Assembly: GCF_963666145.1 (NCBI RefSeq)
Contig: NZ_OY762614.1
Location: forward strand, 1,583,501-1,647,500
From: an uncultured Desulfobacter sp.
GTDB taxonomy: Bacteria > Desulfobacterota > Desulfobacteria > Desulfobacterales > Desulfobacteraceae
DNA: 64,000 nucleotides
Direction: 5' to 3'
The notes beneath the pieces were generated by a model. That model had not been told where the DNA came from and made no database searches. It saw only the letters and a list, made by a program, of their open reading frames with translations. Positions 26,154 through 35,643 of this stretch are shown one piece after another; the first letter of the stretch is position 1; each line of letters begins with the position of its first letter. The position numbers and the translations under genes are program-made.

Positions 26154-26512
26154 ACTGAACAGAAGGCCGACCTTAAGCGAATAACGCCCCGCCGGCACAA
26201 CGAATTTTTGAATGGGTGCCGGAACGGCAAACTATGATTGGACGAAAAATTTTAAACTTTTGTCAAAAAAAAATCCGCCTGTCCATCCCTCGGTGGGACA
26301 GACAGGCGGACAGGATAATTTAGAGGATCAGAATCAGGTTCAGTAGAAGCACATCAGCATCAGGTTCAACAATTATCCTAAAATTAACCGCTTCTATATT
26401 ACCGAAATATATTCAAGTCAATGAAAAAATATGCAAATAATCTAAACCAAATAATCCGTTTTTTATTCAATTCTTTACAGACGGCTGATATGAGCCCTGA
26501 TCCACATTTTTT
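26154..26512. other. Non-coding stretch between the IS and the flavodoxin-like gene
   Basis: No gene is seen. It contains the former upstream flank of the arn promoter, a strong minus-strand terminator (26264-26309), and a small repeat nest: GGATAATT (26313-26320) and AATTATCC (26371-26378) enclose two near-copies of ATCAGMATCAGGTTCA (26327-26342 and 26353-26368, 1 mismatch). The rest is AT-rich. Confidence 0.5.
26264..26309 (-). terminator. Rho-independent terminator, minus strand
   Basis: Read on the minus strand, CCGCCTGTC (26301-26309) and GACAGGCGG (26275-26283) form a perfect 9-bp stem with an inner CCC/GGG pair, followed by a run of nine to ten T (plus AAAAAAAAA at 26265-26273). It lies ~200 bp after the stop of the flavodoxin-like gene at 26513 and would end that transcript before it reaches the IS. 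Confidence 0.85.
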
Positions 26513-27133
26513 TTAACGGATAAAGTTCATCTTTTGGCGGGGCTCAAGTTCCGGATAGGGAACCTGGTCTTTTGCCTTATCAATACAGGTCAGCAGCCAT
26601 GCCATATTCCGGCCCAGAATTTTCATGGTTTGCAGGCCCTCTACGTCAAGCTGGGCCTCTTCGGCTTTATTGCCGTGAATGCCGTTCCAATAGTGTGAGG
26701 AGACAATGGGCATCTGGGCAAATGTAAAGTATTTGTTCAGCCTGTCAAAGGAGGCGCTGTTTCCGCCCCTGCGGCTGGTGACAACGGCTGCGCCGGGCTT
26801 GAATGCATAGGCGTCTGCCTTCTGATAAAACATTCTGTCCAGAAAGCCGCACAAGGAAGCATTGGGCCCGGCAAAATAGACCGGGGACCCCAGGACGAGG
26901 CCATCGGCTTTTTTAAGCAGGTCTATACCTTCATTCACTTTGTCGTCCTTAAACACACAATACCCTGTCTTCACACACCCCATGCAGGCCGTACACCCCT
27001 TGATGCCCTGCTTTCCGATATGCAGTATCTGACTTTCAATGCCGTGTTTTTCAAGTTCTTTTGCCACTTCGCTGAGCGCTGTATAGGTACACCCCTCTTT
27101 GTGGGGACTGCCGTTGATCATTAATACATTCAT
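26513..27133 (-). CDS. Flavodoxin-fold NAD(P)H-dependent FMN reductase / iron-sulfur flavoprotein-like
   Basis: 206 residues. The start M-N-V-L-M-I-N-G-S-P-H-K-E-G-C-T gives the FMN phosphate loop. G-C-T-A-C-M-G-C-V-K-T-G-Y-C near residue 46 is the Cys-rich site that holds an iron-sulfur cluster in related archaeal and deltaproteobacterial flavoproteins; G-S-P-V-Y-F-A-G-P contacts flavin. It probably transfers electrons from NAD(P)H to an unknown acceptor in the cytoplasm. It stands alone and reads toward the terminator at 26264. Confidence 0.85.
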   Translation of the reverse strand: MNVLMINGSPHKEGCTYTALSEVAKELEKHGIESQILHIGKQGIKGCTACMGCVKTGYCVFKDDKVNEGIDLLKKADGLVLGSPVYFAGPNASLCGFLDRMFYQKADAYAFKPGAAVVTSRRGGNSASFDRLNKYFTFAQMPIVSSHYWNGIHGNKAEEAQLDVEGLQTMKILGRNMAWLLTCIDKAKDQVPYPELEPRQKMNFIR

Positions 27134-27319
27134 TGAACGACTCCTTTGATGTTTTTATACTGCCAAAGATGGTAAAATATCTTAATTTCTTATTAAGGCC
27201 ATCTCAAAAAAAGCCAAAATTATATTCAAAACATTTATTTTTTAGAAGCAAAAAAAGTTTTTCAAGGCAAATAGGTTTAAACGTATAGGAAGACATATAA
27301 TACATAGGATATGTAAATC

Positions 27320-28090
27320 ATGCTCAGCATCATCTCACCGTCCAAGACCATGGATCTTAATTGCAGATCCATTCTTTTGCAAACCCAGCCCCATTTCATG
27401 GCCGAAGCCCGGGAACTTTGCGCCCGGCTGCAAAAATTATCCCCGGAGGATCTGGAAGAACTGATGAATATCAGCCCCAAGTTGGCTGCCTTAACCCACG
27501 AAAGGCTCCAGGCGTTTTCCGGCACCACCAAAGTCAACGACGGTTCCCGCCAGGCCCTTCTGGTATATAAGGGAGATGCGTTTCAGTCGCTTGATATCGA
27601 CCATTACCAGGATCAGGATTTTGAATTTGCCCAGAACCATATCCGTATACTGTCAGGCCTTTACGGTCTTTTACGCCCCCTGGACCTGATTGAACCCCAT
27701 CGCCTGGAAATAGCCACCCGGCTGACGGGTCCCTGGGGAAAGACGTTATACGAATTCTGGGCAGAACGGATCACCCAAAGACTCAATGCTGAACTTGAGA
27801 AGTCAAACGGCGCACCTGTCCTTATCAACCTGGCGTCCAATGAGTATTTTAAGGCCGTCCAGCACAAACGCCTGAAAGCCAAGATTATCACCATTCAATT
27901 TAAGGAAAAAAAAGGAAACGCGTTTAAGGTGATTGCCATACATGCCAAAAGGGCCCGAGGGCTTCTGGCCGATTTTATCATCCGGGGAAAAACAGATGAG
28001 CCGAAATCCCTGAAAGAGTTTTCCGGCAATGGATATACATTCAACCCAGCATGTTCAACATCAGAGACCTGGGTATTTTCCCGGGAATAA
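27320..28090 (+). CDS. yaaA: YaaA (DUF328) peroxide-stress protein
   Basis: 256 residues, the family's full length. I-I-S-P-S-K-T-M near the start, F-x-G-D-A-F near 95 (here Y-K-G-D-A-F), L-S-G-L-Y-G-L-L-R-P-L-D near 112, and N-L-A-S-N-E-Y near 170 are YaaA hallmarks. In E. coli YaaA lowers free intracellular iron during peroxide stress and binds DNA. Divergent from the flavodoxin-like gene with a 186-bp gap, and a possible leader for the zinc-ribbon gene. Confidence 0.92.
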   Translation: MLSIISPSKTMDLNCRSILLQTQPHFMAEARELCARLQKLSPEDLEELMNISPKLAALTHERLQAFSGTTKVNDGSRQALLVYKGDAFQSLDIDHYQDQDFEFAQNHIRILSGLYGLLRPLDLIEPHRLEIATRLTGPWGKTLYEFWAERITQRLNAELEKSNGAPVLINLASNEYFKAVQHKRLKAKIITIQFKEKKGNAFKVIAIHAKRARGLLADFIIRGKTDEPKSLKEFSGNGYTFNPACSTSETWVFSRE

Positions 28091-28175
28091 ATAAATCAAC
28101 CGGAATTGACCTTTCAAAACGCGGCACTATCTTTGGATATGGATTGAGCGATGACTTGTTAAGGAGGAATCCGAT

Positions 28176-28406
28176 ATGGGAAAAAAGCGTAGCGCATGTA
28201 AGGCATGCAAAAACAAAAAAGAACATTTGCGCGAATCATCTGACGCATCAAAAGCGTTTGTCTGTGAAAAATGCGGTGCATCCGTAACCAAAGCCAAGCT
28301 GGTATGCAAACCGGTTAAACAAAAATTGACCCATTCATGTGAAAAATGCAACCGATTGTCGGACAGCCCCAAGCAGTTATGCAAACCTAAAAAAATAGAT
28401 GAATAG
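28176..28406 (+). CDS. Small zinc-ribbon-type protein
   Basis: 76 residues with a strong site AAGGAGG 9 bp before ATG. Basic and Cys-rich: three Cys pairs (C-x-x-C at ~8-11, V-C-E-K-C near 29-32, S-C-E-K-C near 53-56) plus single Cys in V-C-K-P and L-C-K-P repeats. The pairs suggest two zinc-binding knuckles with K-P-rich linkers. No named family is recognised. It follows yaaA by 85 bp and may share its transcript. Confidence 0.7.
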   Translation: MGKKRSACKACKNKKEHLRESSDASKAFVCEKCGASVTKAKLVCKPVKQKLTHSCEKCNRLSDSPKQLCKPKKIDE

Positions 28407-28448
28407 TCGCTTTAACGATACATTCATGACATCAACCACCTCTTGATG

Positions 28449-29816
28449 TTAATCCCGAACCGGTGATTCAGCACCTTTGCTATAATATCCCTGCATCACC
28501 GGTTCAGGCACCATGCCACCCCCTGTAGCCCACATGAGGTGGGTGGCAACGGCCACATTTTCAACCATTCCATGTCGATCAATATAGCGTTTGCCTCCCG
28601 GCGAATTTAACAGCCCCATGGGTCCATACAACCCAGCGGCAGCAGAGGGCTCAAGAAAGATGGATTCCTGGTCCGCCATGGTATGCAAAAGCCGGTAAAG
28701 GGTCACATCTGACACCGTATACACCCCGCTGATCAACGACCCAAAAGTTTTGCCCACAAGGCCCGAAGGACGTCCCACGGCCAGACCGTCCGCATCCGTG
28801 ATATTGGACAACCCGAAATCCAGCACGCTGACCTTGTCATGAAGGCCTGTCATAAGGCCGATGAGCATACAGGGCGACGCGGTGGGTTCGGCAAAAAAAC
28901 AGTGAACATGATCACCGAAAAAAAGTTTAAGCCCCAGGGTGATCCCGCCGGGACCGCCGCCCACCCCGCAGGGCAGGTAGACAAACAGCGGATGTTCCCC
29001 GTCCACCACCCGGCCCGCATCATCAAACTGAGCCTTCAAACGCCCGGCGGCCACGGCATATCCCAACAGCAGGTCCAAAGAATTTTCATCATCTATAAAG
29101 TGCATTTTGGGATCAGATTTGGCCTGTTGCCGTCCCGCTGCCACCGCCTGGGTGTAATCGGTTTCATACTCCACCACTGTGACGCCGCACTGCCGTAAGC
29201 GCTGTTTTTTCCACAAGGCCGCATCCGCAGACATGTGAACATACACCTTAAACCCAAGCGCGGACCCCATGATGCCGATACTCAAACCAAGGTTACCGGT
29301 GGAGCCCACGGCAATGGCATAATCGGAGAAGAATCTTTTAAATTTGTCTGTGGCAAAAACTGAATAGTCATCCCCAAAGTCAAGCAGCCCCTTGTCCATA
29401 GCCAGGGTCTCGGCAATTTTCAGCACCTCATAGATACCGCCCCGGGCCTTAATGGAACCGGACACGGCCAGCAGGTTGTCGCATTTGAGTAAAATATTGC
29501 CGCCAACAGCGCAATTCCCCTGTAACCCCAGCGCGGCCTTCATGCCGGGAAGTTGCCGCAACGGCGACTCAATGATGCCGTTATCCGCCCGGGTCTCGGG
29601 AAACATCGTTGCAATAAACGGGGCAAACCGTTCCAGCCGAGCCTGGGCATCGGCCACATCTTTGGATGATAGATCAATGGATTGAAATGCGGTCTCTGCG
29701 GCGCAGTACCCCGGATTTATCCAGAACACCTCCTGACCCGCCATCACCCCTTTGAGTAAAGGAAGATCCCGTTGCCAGTGTTCAATTGTTTTTCCTGAAA
29801 TACGTTCAGCGTTCAT
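28449..29816 (-). CDS. dsdA: D-serine dehydratase DsdA
   Basis: 455 residues, close to the E. coli length. PLP fold type II enzyme turning D-serine into pyruvate and ammonia. The PLP Lys is in S-G-S-I-K-A-R-G-G-I-Y-E near residue 125, G-S-T-G-N-L-G-L-S near 172 is the loop that holds the ring, and C-G-V-G-G-G-P-G-G near 282 binds phosphate. Divergent from the sigma-54 activator gene with only 67 bp between starts, suggesting shared control. No dsdX-type transporter is in the window. Confidence 0.93.
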   Translation of the reverse strand: MNAERISGKTIEHWQRDLPLLKGVMAGQEVFWINPGYCAAETAFQSIDLSSKDVADAQARLERFAPFIATMFPETRADNGIIESPLRQLPGMKAALGLQGNCAVGGNILLKCDNLLAVSGSIKARGGIYEVLKIAETLAMDKGLLDFGDDYSVFATDKFKRFFSDYAIAVGSTGNLGLSIGIMGSALGFKVYVHMSADAALWKKQRLRQCGVTVVEYETDYTQAVAAGRQQAKSDPKMHFIDDENSLDLLLGYAVAAGRLKAQFDDAGRVVDGEHPLFVYLPCGVGGGPGGITLGLKLFFGDHVHCFFAEPTASPCMLIGLMTGLHDKVSVLDFGLSNITDADGLAVGRPSGLVGKTFGSLISGVYTVSDVTLYRLLHTMADQESIFLEPSAAAGLYGPMGLLNSPGGKRYIDRHGMVENVAVATHLMWATGGGMVPEPVMQGYYSKGAESPVRD

Positions 29817-29883
29817 AATTTTAAATATCGGTATTTGGTTGTATATGGTATGTATTGATTAATATTACCAGGATCTTGTTTGT

Positions 29884-31443
29884 ATGAACAATGAAATAGA
29901 TAAATCATTCCAAGCGTATTATGACCTGTTCAGGGAACTGGACCCGGACGCGCTTCAAAAAAAATTTCTCAATGCCCTTCTCAAAATGCAGAACGGCAGA
30001 CGGGGATCCATCTGGATCAAGCGTGGCGAAACATATGTATGTGTTGAGGCCGCCGGCATTGACACCGAAGATATTGTGGGCGTCTCCCTGGATGCAGGCG
30101 CACCTTCCATTGTGGGATGGGTGATTGAAAACGGTAAAATGACCATTGCCAAACCGGGCGCAGACCGCCGCCACAACCGGGACCTGGAAGCCCCCTTTGT
30201 CGTAAAAAGCAGCCTGATCCTCTGTTTTCCCTTACTCATAGACGGGCAGGCCTTTGGGGCGGTACAGCTCATTGACACCCATCCGGACGGCATTCATCTT
30301 AACCTGGATTCTTCAAAGCTTTCTCCGCTTCAAACCATAGTTGAAGTCTGCTCTATATCCCTGTGGAATGCCATGCGTTTTTCCAGGGAACAGAAAAAAA
30401 ACCGCAGGCTTTCATCGACCCTGTCCAGGGTTAAAACCGAAACGACAATTATCGGCCAGAGCAAAGCCTTTCACACAAGCATGAAGCTTGTCAAAAGCTA
30501 TGCAGACACCGACTTCAATGTGCTGATAACAGGTGAAAGCGGTACCGGCAAGGAACTTGTGGCAGAACGCCTGCACAAGGCCAGCGCCAGAGCGGACTAT
30601 CCATTCCTGGCCCAGAACTGTTCGGCCATTCCCGAAACCCTTCTGGAAAGCGAATTGTTCGGGTATAAAAAAGGGGCATTTACAGGTGCGGCCCGGGACC
30701 GGGCCGGGTTGTTTGAGGCGGCTGACGGTGGAACGGTTTTCCTGGATGAAATCGGGGATATGCCCATGGGTACCCAGGCTGCGCTATTGCGGGTACTGCA
30801 GAAAAATGAAATAAAACCCTTAGGTTCCAGCAGGGTACACTATATCAATGTCAGAATCATTGCCGCCACCAATAAGGACCTTGTCGGGATGGTCCGGGAC
30901 AACCTATTCAGACAGGACCTGTATTACAGGCTTTCCATATTGCCGGTTCACCTGCCGCCATTGCGGGAGCGAAGGGAAGACATTCCGCTGCTGGCCCGGC
31001 ATTTTCTAAGCACGGAATGCGAAAAGGCGGCAATGTCCGAAAAACGACTATCCGCAGAAGCCAAACAGCACCTGGTCGCCTATGCATGGCCGGGCAATAT
31101 CCGGGAACTGGAAAACCTTATTCGGTATTTGATTGCAACAGCCCCAAACGAGGATATCAAAGCTGAAGATCTGCCCGGGCATATCCTTAAAACCAGTCCG
31201 GATGGACTCACAGGGCTGGCAACTCAAATCAATTCAGATCCCAAGGCCAATGGGGGACAATACCAACTGGATATCTCCACCATGACCTGGCCGGATCTTG
31301 AAAAAGCCTATGTCCGGACCCTGATGGAAAAATTCAACTGGAACATCACCTGGGCGGCAAAGGCATCGGGCATCAACCGCTCAACCTTTGTCTCGCGCAT
31401 GCGCAAGCTGGATATCAGCCGGGGTACCGGACCTCCTTCTTAA
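29884..31443 (+). CDS. Sigma-54-dependent transcriptional activator with GAF domain
   Basis: 519 residues. N-terminal ~160 residues are GAF-like, with no receiver Asp. The AAA+ domain (~185-415) shows Walker A G-E-S-G-T-G-K-E, G-A-F-T-G-A (sigma-54 contact), Walker B G-G-T-V-F-L-D-E and the R-E-R finger. A Fis-type HTH lies at ~480-515 (W-A-A-K-A-S-G-I-N-R-S-T-F). The ligand is unknown. Divergence from dsdA makes D-serine metabolism a candidate target, but no -24/-12 site is seen between them. Confidence 0.92.
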   Translation: MNNEIDKSFQAYYDLFRELDPDALQKKFLNALLKMQNGRRGSIWIKRGETYVCVEAAGIDTEDIVGVSLDAGAPSIVGWVIENGKMTIAKPGADRRHNRDLEAPFVVKSSLILCFPLLIDGQAFGAVQLIDTHPDGIHLNLDSSKLSPLQTIVEVCSISLWNAMRFSREQKKNRRLSSTLSRVKTETTIIGQSKAFHTSMKLVKSYADTDFNVLITGESGTGKELVAERLHKASARADYPFLAQNCSAIPETLLESELFGYKKGAFTGAARDRAGLFEAADGGTVFLDEIGDMPMGTQAALLRVLQKNEIKPLGSSRVHYINVRIIAATNKDLVGMVRDNLFRQDLYYRLSILPVHLPPLRERREDIPLLARHFLSTECEKAAMSEKRLSAEAKQHLVAYAWPGNIRELENLIRYLIATAPNEDIKAEDLPGHILKTSPDGLTGLATQINSDPKANGGQYQLDISTMTWPDLEKAYVRTLMEKFNWNITWAAKASGINRSTFVSRMRKLDISRGTGPPS

Positions 31444-31554
31444 ATCGGTTTTTACACGTCAATATGTTTTTATTAACGTCATGAATGTTCTGTTTGTTTC
31501 ATTTATATTCTATGGTATAGTTGCATCATCTTGAAACAATAAGAGAGTAGCGCC

Positions 31555-32682
31555 ATGGCCAAAACAGCAAACCGCACATTCAACGTTTCCTGCCGTCTCA
31601 AAGAGCTGCGGACCCAAAAAAAAATGACCCAGTCCGAACTGGCCGAACTTGTGGGGATAAAACGCCAGGCCGTTTATGATATTGAAGCCGGCCGATACCT
31701 GCCCAATACCGGTGTTGCCCTTGCCATGGCCCAGGTGCTGGGCTGCCGGGTGGAGGATATCTTTTATGAAACCACGGGGCAGGCCCGGGACGTGGTCCTG
31801 GTGGACGAAGAATTTGCCTGGGGCTCCCGGGTGAACATTGCCAAGGTCCGGGAACGCCACTTTGCATACCCCCTTGCGGGCACCCATGCCCGGATGGAAG
31901 ACATGGGCGCAGCAGACGCCCTTTTGGAACCGGGCCAGGGCAAGGCAAAAATCTTATTACCCGAAGAACGGGTCGCATCCACTGCCCTGCTTCTGGGCTG
32001 TGATCCGGCCTTTTCCGTCCTGGGCCACCGGGTACGCGAGACCCCGGGCCATGCCGGCCTGAATGTCAGATTTGCATCCAGCCAAATTGCTGTCAGCCGG
32101 GTCGCCTTGGGACAGGCCCACATCGCAGGAACCCACATGCACCCCCGGGGCGGGGGTGATGATGGGAACAAATTCCTGGTCACCCAGAAGATGAAAGATA
32201 TTTCAGGTTTCCTGATTGCCTTCTCCGCCTTTGAGGAAGGGCTCCTGGTCGCCCCCGGTAACCCCAAAGGAATTAAGGGCGTTGCTGACCTGGCACGCAA
32301 AGATATCCGGCTGGCCAACCGGGAGGAAGGGGCTGCCCTTCGCAGTCTTCTGGACGATTTGCTCACAGAAGAAAAAGTGCCTGTCACAGCCATCCAGGGA
32401 TACGAATACCTGGTCCACAGTCATGCCCAAGGGGCCGAGGCCGTGCGCCACCACGTCTGTGATGCAGCCTTGGGGCTGCGGGCCGTAGCCGTAACATATG
32501 GATTGGAGTTCATTCCCCTTTCCCATGTCCGCTGCGACCTTGTTATCCCTTCGGACCTGATGACCCATCCCGGTGTTGCTGCAGCGTTGGATATTATCCA
32601 GACCCGGGCGTTCAGAGAGGAACTGGCATGTCTGCCGGGCTATGAAACATCGGATACCGGTCGTATTATTGCAGAATTGTAG
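31555..32682 (+). CDS. XRE-type regulator with periplasmic-binding-protein-like domain
   Basis: 375 residues. HTH of the XRE type at ~12-68 (L-R-x-x-K-K-M-T-Q-S-E-L-A-E-L-V-G-I-K-R-Q-A-V-Y). From ~95 on it resembles substrate-binding proteins of the molybdate/tungstate type used as ligand sensors: H-R-V-R-E-T-P-G near 155, V-A-L-G-Q-A-H-I-A-G-T-H near 185, and G-A-A-L-R-S-L-L-D near 260. One-component regulator of an unknown small ligand, likely an oxyanion or cofactor. It follows the sigma-54 activator by 111 bp. Confidence 0.82.
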   Translation: MAKTANRTFNVSCRLKELRTQKKMTQSELAELVGIKRQAVYDIEAGRYLPNTGVALAMAQVLGCRVEDIFYETTGQARDVVLVDEEFAWGSRVNIAKVRERHFAYPLAGTHARMEDMGAADALLEPGQGKAKILLPEERVASTALLLGCDPAFSVLGHRVRETPGHAGLNVRFASSQIAVSRVALGQAHIAGTHMHPRGGGDDGNKFLVTQKMKDISGFLIAFSAFEEGLLVAPGNPKGIKGVADLARKDIRLANREEGAALRSLLDDLLTEEKVPVTAIQGYEYLVHSHAQGAEAVRHHVCDAALGLRAVAVTYGLEFIPLSHVRCDLVIPSDLMTHPGVAAALDIIQTRAFREELACLPGYETSDTGRIIAEL

Positions 32683-33158
32683 AATAAGACATCTGTAACC
32701 TGTAAAAACGGTATATCCATTAAATTTAGGCATTTTCTTAAACGGTTCTATTCATTTTCACAATTACGTTCTTGCTTCTATCGGCTATAAAAAACGCAAA
32801 ATTGTTATTTTATTTATTCCATAGTATTCTAATTTCAATCTTAGGCGTTATGGCCCTTCATCCTGTAACCCACTTGTTTTTCAAATAAATTTTTAGAATT
32901 ATTTTAATTTTTTTTTGAAAAACCCAAAAGGCATACTTTGTGCTTGGTTTAAATTCCATTAAAAAAATATTGAAAAACAGCTAAAAATGGAATAGATGCT
33001 CCGGTTTTTAAGCTTTACGCCGGTATTTTCACAACAAAAAAACAGACAATAATGTTGAATAAACTTTATACATCTAAAAAAACGACAAAGGTGCAGTCTT
33101 TGCTGAACACCCCTTGGACAACCTTGGTGCCTGAACAAGAAAGTTGTTGGAGCCGATC
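32683..33158. other. 476-bp AT-rich non-coding region before the amidoligase-type trio
   Basis: No gene seen on either strand. It is strongly AT-rich, with A/T runs at 32880-33000. An inverted repeat ATTCCATT (32953-32960) / AATGGAAT (32986-32993) is the only clear symmetry. Two CCTTGG copies (33111-33126) lie near the gene. The region presumably holds the promoter of the downstream operon, but I cannot point to one. Confidence 0.4.
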
Positions 33159-34589
33159 ATGAAATTTTCAAATTATAAGCCGACAGAATACTATGATGAA
33201 CTCTTCCACAAAGACGGTACTGTCAGGGACGGGGCCAAAAAGCTCATCAACCAAATAGAATCCCTGCCGGAAAATGCCCTGTTACTAAAGCAGCAGGCTG
33301 CGGAATCCGCTCTTCTGCAGTTAGGTAACACCTTTAACGTATATGGCAGTGAGGAAGGAACAGAAAAAATCCTGCCCTTTGACATTATTCCCAGAATCAT
33401 TGAAGACCGGGAGTGGCAGCAAATTGAAAAAGGGCTGCAGCAACGCATCCATGCCCTGAACCTGTTCCTTGAAGATATCTACAACGATAAAAAAATTATT
33501 AAGGACAAGGTGGTCCCCGAAGAGCTGATCATGTCCTGCGCGGCGTACCGCAAACAGATGGAAGGATTTACACCGCCCAAAGGCATCTGGTGTCATGTCA
33601 CGGGTACGGATTTAATCCGGGATACGGACGGCAAATTCTATGTCCTTGAAGACAATCTGCGCTGCCCCTCGGGCGTCTCCTATGTGCTTGAAAACCGGCA
33701 GGTTCTTAAACGCACGTTTCCCGAAGTGTTTGCAAGCTCCCGGGTCCGGGCCGTGGATGAATATCCCCACAAGCTTTTAGCCACCCTTGAAAATCTGCTG
33801 CCTGCCACAGGAGCCAATCACAAGATCGGGGTGCTTACCCCGGGCCGGTATAATTCCGCCTATTTTGAACATTCATTCCTTGCCCAGCAGATGGGTATTG
33901 AATTGGTGGAGGGCCAGGACCTTGTGGTATCCGGAGATCAGCTTTATATGCGTACCACCAAGGGCCTTTCTCCCATTGAAGTGCTTTATCGCCGCATTGA
34001 TGACGATTTTATTGACCCCAAAGTGTTCCGGTCCGATTCCATGCTTGGTATTCCGGGCATTATGTCCGCCTATTTCAAAGGCCGGGTGGCCCTGGCCAAT
34101 GCACCGGGTACAGGGGTTGCCGATGACAAGGCCGTGTACGCTTATGTCTCCAAGATTATCAAATACTTTCTTGGCGAAGATCCCATCTTACCCAATGTGC
34201 CCACCTATGTGTGCTGGGATGACAAGGACCGGGCCCATGTGCTTGAAAACCTGGATAAATTTGTGGTCAAGGCGGCCAATGAAAGCGGGGGATACGGCAT
34301 GATGATCGGTCCCCATGCAGACAAGGCCGAGCGGGAGAAATTTGCCCGCCTCATCAAGGCCAATCCCAGAACATATATTGCCCAGCCCACCATCAGTCTT
34401 TCCCAGGTGCCCACCATTGTCGGGGACCATTTTGAGGGACGCCATGTGGACCTTCGGCCCTACATCCTCTACGGCGAAGATATCTATGTGCTTCCCGGCG
34501 GATTGACGCGTGTGGCGTTGAAAAAGGGATCTTTGGTGGTGAATTCGTCCCAGGGCGGGGGGACCAAAGATTCCTGGGTTTTAGATTGA
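33159..34589 (+). CDS. Circularly permuted ATP-grasp protein (COG2308/DUF404-DUF407 type)
   Basis: 476 residues. The ATG at 33159 is chosen because GGAG lies 6 bp upstream, whereas the upstream TTG frame start lies inside that site. Visible marks are Y-D-E-L near residue 11, Y-V-L-E-D-N-L-R-C-P-S-G-V-S-Y near 163 (metal/ATP residues), R-R-I-D-D-D-F-I-D-P near 280, F-V-V-K-A-A-N-E-S-G-G-Y-G near 370 and a final S-S-Q-G-G-G-T-K-D-S-W-V-L-D. ATP-grasp enzymes ligate a carboxylate to an amine; the substrate here is unknown. It forms a conserved trio with the next two genes. Confidence 0.88.
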   Translation: MKFSNYKPTEYYDELFHKDGTVRDGAKKLINQIESLPENALLLKQQAAESALLQLGNTFNVYGSEEGTEKILPFDIIPRIIEDREWQQIEKGLQQRIHALNLFLEDIYNDKKIIKDKVVPEELIMSCAAYRKQMEGFTPPKGIWCHVTGTDLIRDTDGKFYVLEDNLRCPSGVSYVLENRQVLKRTFPEVFASSRVRAVDEYPHKLLATLENLLPATGANHKIGVLTPGRYNSAYFEHSFLAQQMGIELVEGQDLVVSGDQLYMRTTKGLSPIEVLYRRIDDDFIDPKVFRSDSMLGIPGIMSAYFKGRVALANAPGTGVADDKAVYAYVSKIIKYFLGEDPILPNVPTYVCWDDKDRAHVLENLDKFVVKAANESGGYGMMIGPHADKAEREKFARLIKANPRTYIAQPTISLSQVPTIVGDHFEGRHVDLRPYILYGEDIYVLPGGLTRVALKKGSLVVNSSQGGGTKDSWVLD

Positions 34590-34621
34590 TATTTTAGGTG
34601 GGTAAAAATTAGGGAGATACC

Positions 34622-35605
34622 ATGCTAAGCCGTGTTGCAGATTCCATCTACTGGATGACCCGTTATATTGAAAGAGCTGAAAACATCGCTCGTTTTATTA
34701 ATGTAAACCTTAACCTGTCCCTGGACATGGCACCGGAAATTTCCAGTGCCTGGCAGCCCCTGGTGATGACCACAGGCGACCATGAAGAATTTGAAAAACG
34801 CTACGGCACAGATTATTCCAGGGAAAATGTGATTCAGTTTCTGGCCCTGGACCGGGAGTACAGCAACTCCATCATCTCCTGTGTGGCCTCGGCCAGGGAA
34901 AATGCAAGAAGCGTCAGAGAGATCATCTCATCAGCCATGTGGGAACAGATTAATCGATCCTACCTTTTACTCAAGGAGGCGACTAAAAACAAGGCGGCCA
35001 ACAAAGATCCCCACCATTTCTTTAAAGACATCACCTCCCTGGGTCATATGTTTACAGGCCTGTTGCAGGGCACCATATCACGGGGGGAGGCCTTTCATTT
35101 TGCATTGCTCGGCCAGTTTCTTGAACGGGCTGATAAGACATCCCGGATACTGGATGTGAAATACTTTATGCTGCTGCCCTCGCCCGAGAACGTCAACTCC
35201 CCCTACGATGTGATCCAATGGGGTGCCGTACTTAAATCCACCTCCGGGCTGGAAATTTATCGAAAACAATTCCACAGGATAGTACCCAAACAGGTATGCG
35301 ACTTTCTAATATTTGATCCGAACTTTCCAAGATCCATCCATTGCTGCCTGACAAATGCCAAGTGGGCCCTGCAAAAAATCACAGACAGCCCCAGAAATGC
35401 CGTTCATAATCCAGCAGAAAAAAGCCTGGGCCGGCTGTGTGCGGATTTGTATTATTCGGATATTAATGACGTCATTTCCGTGGGCATGCACGAATATCTT
35501 GATGGACTGCAGACAAAAATCAACCAGGTGGGGATTGACATCCGCGAGGCTTTTTTCAAAATCCCGGACAATCGAATGGCACAAACATCTGGCCAAGTCC
35601 AATAA
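34622..35605 (+). CDS. Alpha-E domain protein (DUF403/COG2307)
   Basis: 327 residues, all-helical. The N-terminus L-S-R-V-A-D-S-I-Y-W-M-T-R-Y-I-E-R-A-E-N is the family signature; E-N-A-R-S-V-R-E near 97 and F-L-E-R-A-D-K-T-S-R-I-L-D near 185 follow. No enzymatic residues are recognised. It always travels with the permuted ATP-grasp and transglutaminase genes, so it is probably a structural or substrate-handling partner. It begins 32 bp after the ATP-grasp gene. Confidence 0.88.
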   Translation: MLSRVADSIYWMTRYIERAENIARFINVNLNLSLDMAPEISSAWQPLVMTTGDHEEFEKRYGTDYSRENVIQFLALDREYSNSIISCVASARENARSVREIISSAMWEQINRSYLLLKEATKNKAANKDPHHFFKDITSLGHMFTGLLQGTISRGEAFHFALLGQFLERADKTSRILDVKYFMLLPSPENVNSPYDVIQWGAVLKSTSGLEIYRKQFHRIVPKQVCDFLIFDPNFPRSIHCCLTNAKWALQKITDSPRNAVHNPAEKSLGRLCADLYYSDINDVISVGMHEYLDGLQTKINQVGIDIREAFFKIPDNRMAQTSGQVQ

Positions 35606-35643
35606 AACAGACCGGACCGACCTTTTAAGGAGTATTGACATCC

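Noticed and set aside
29817..29883. Sigma-54 promoter between dsdA and the activator
   Set aside because: No TGGC-N8-TTGC-type pair on either strand.
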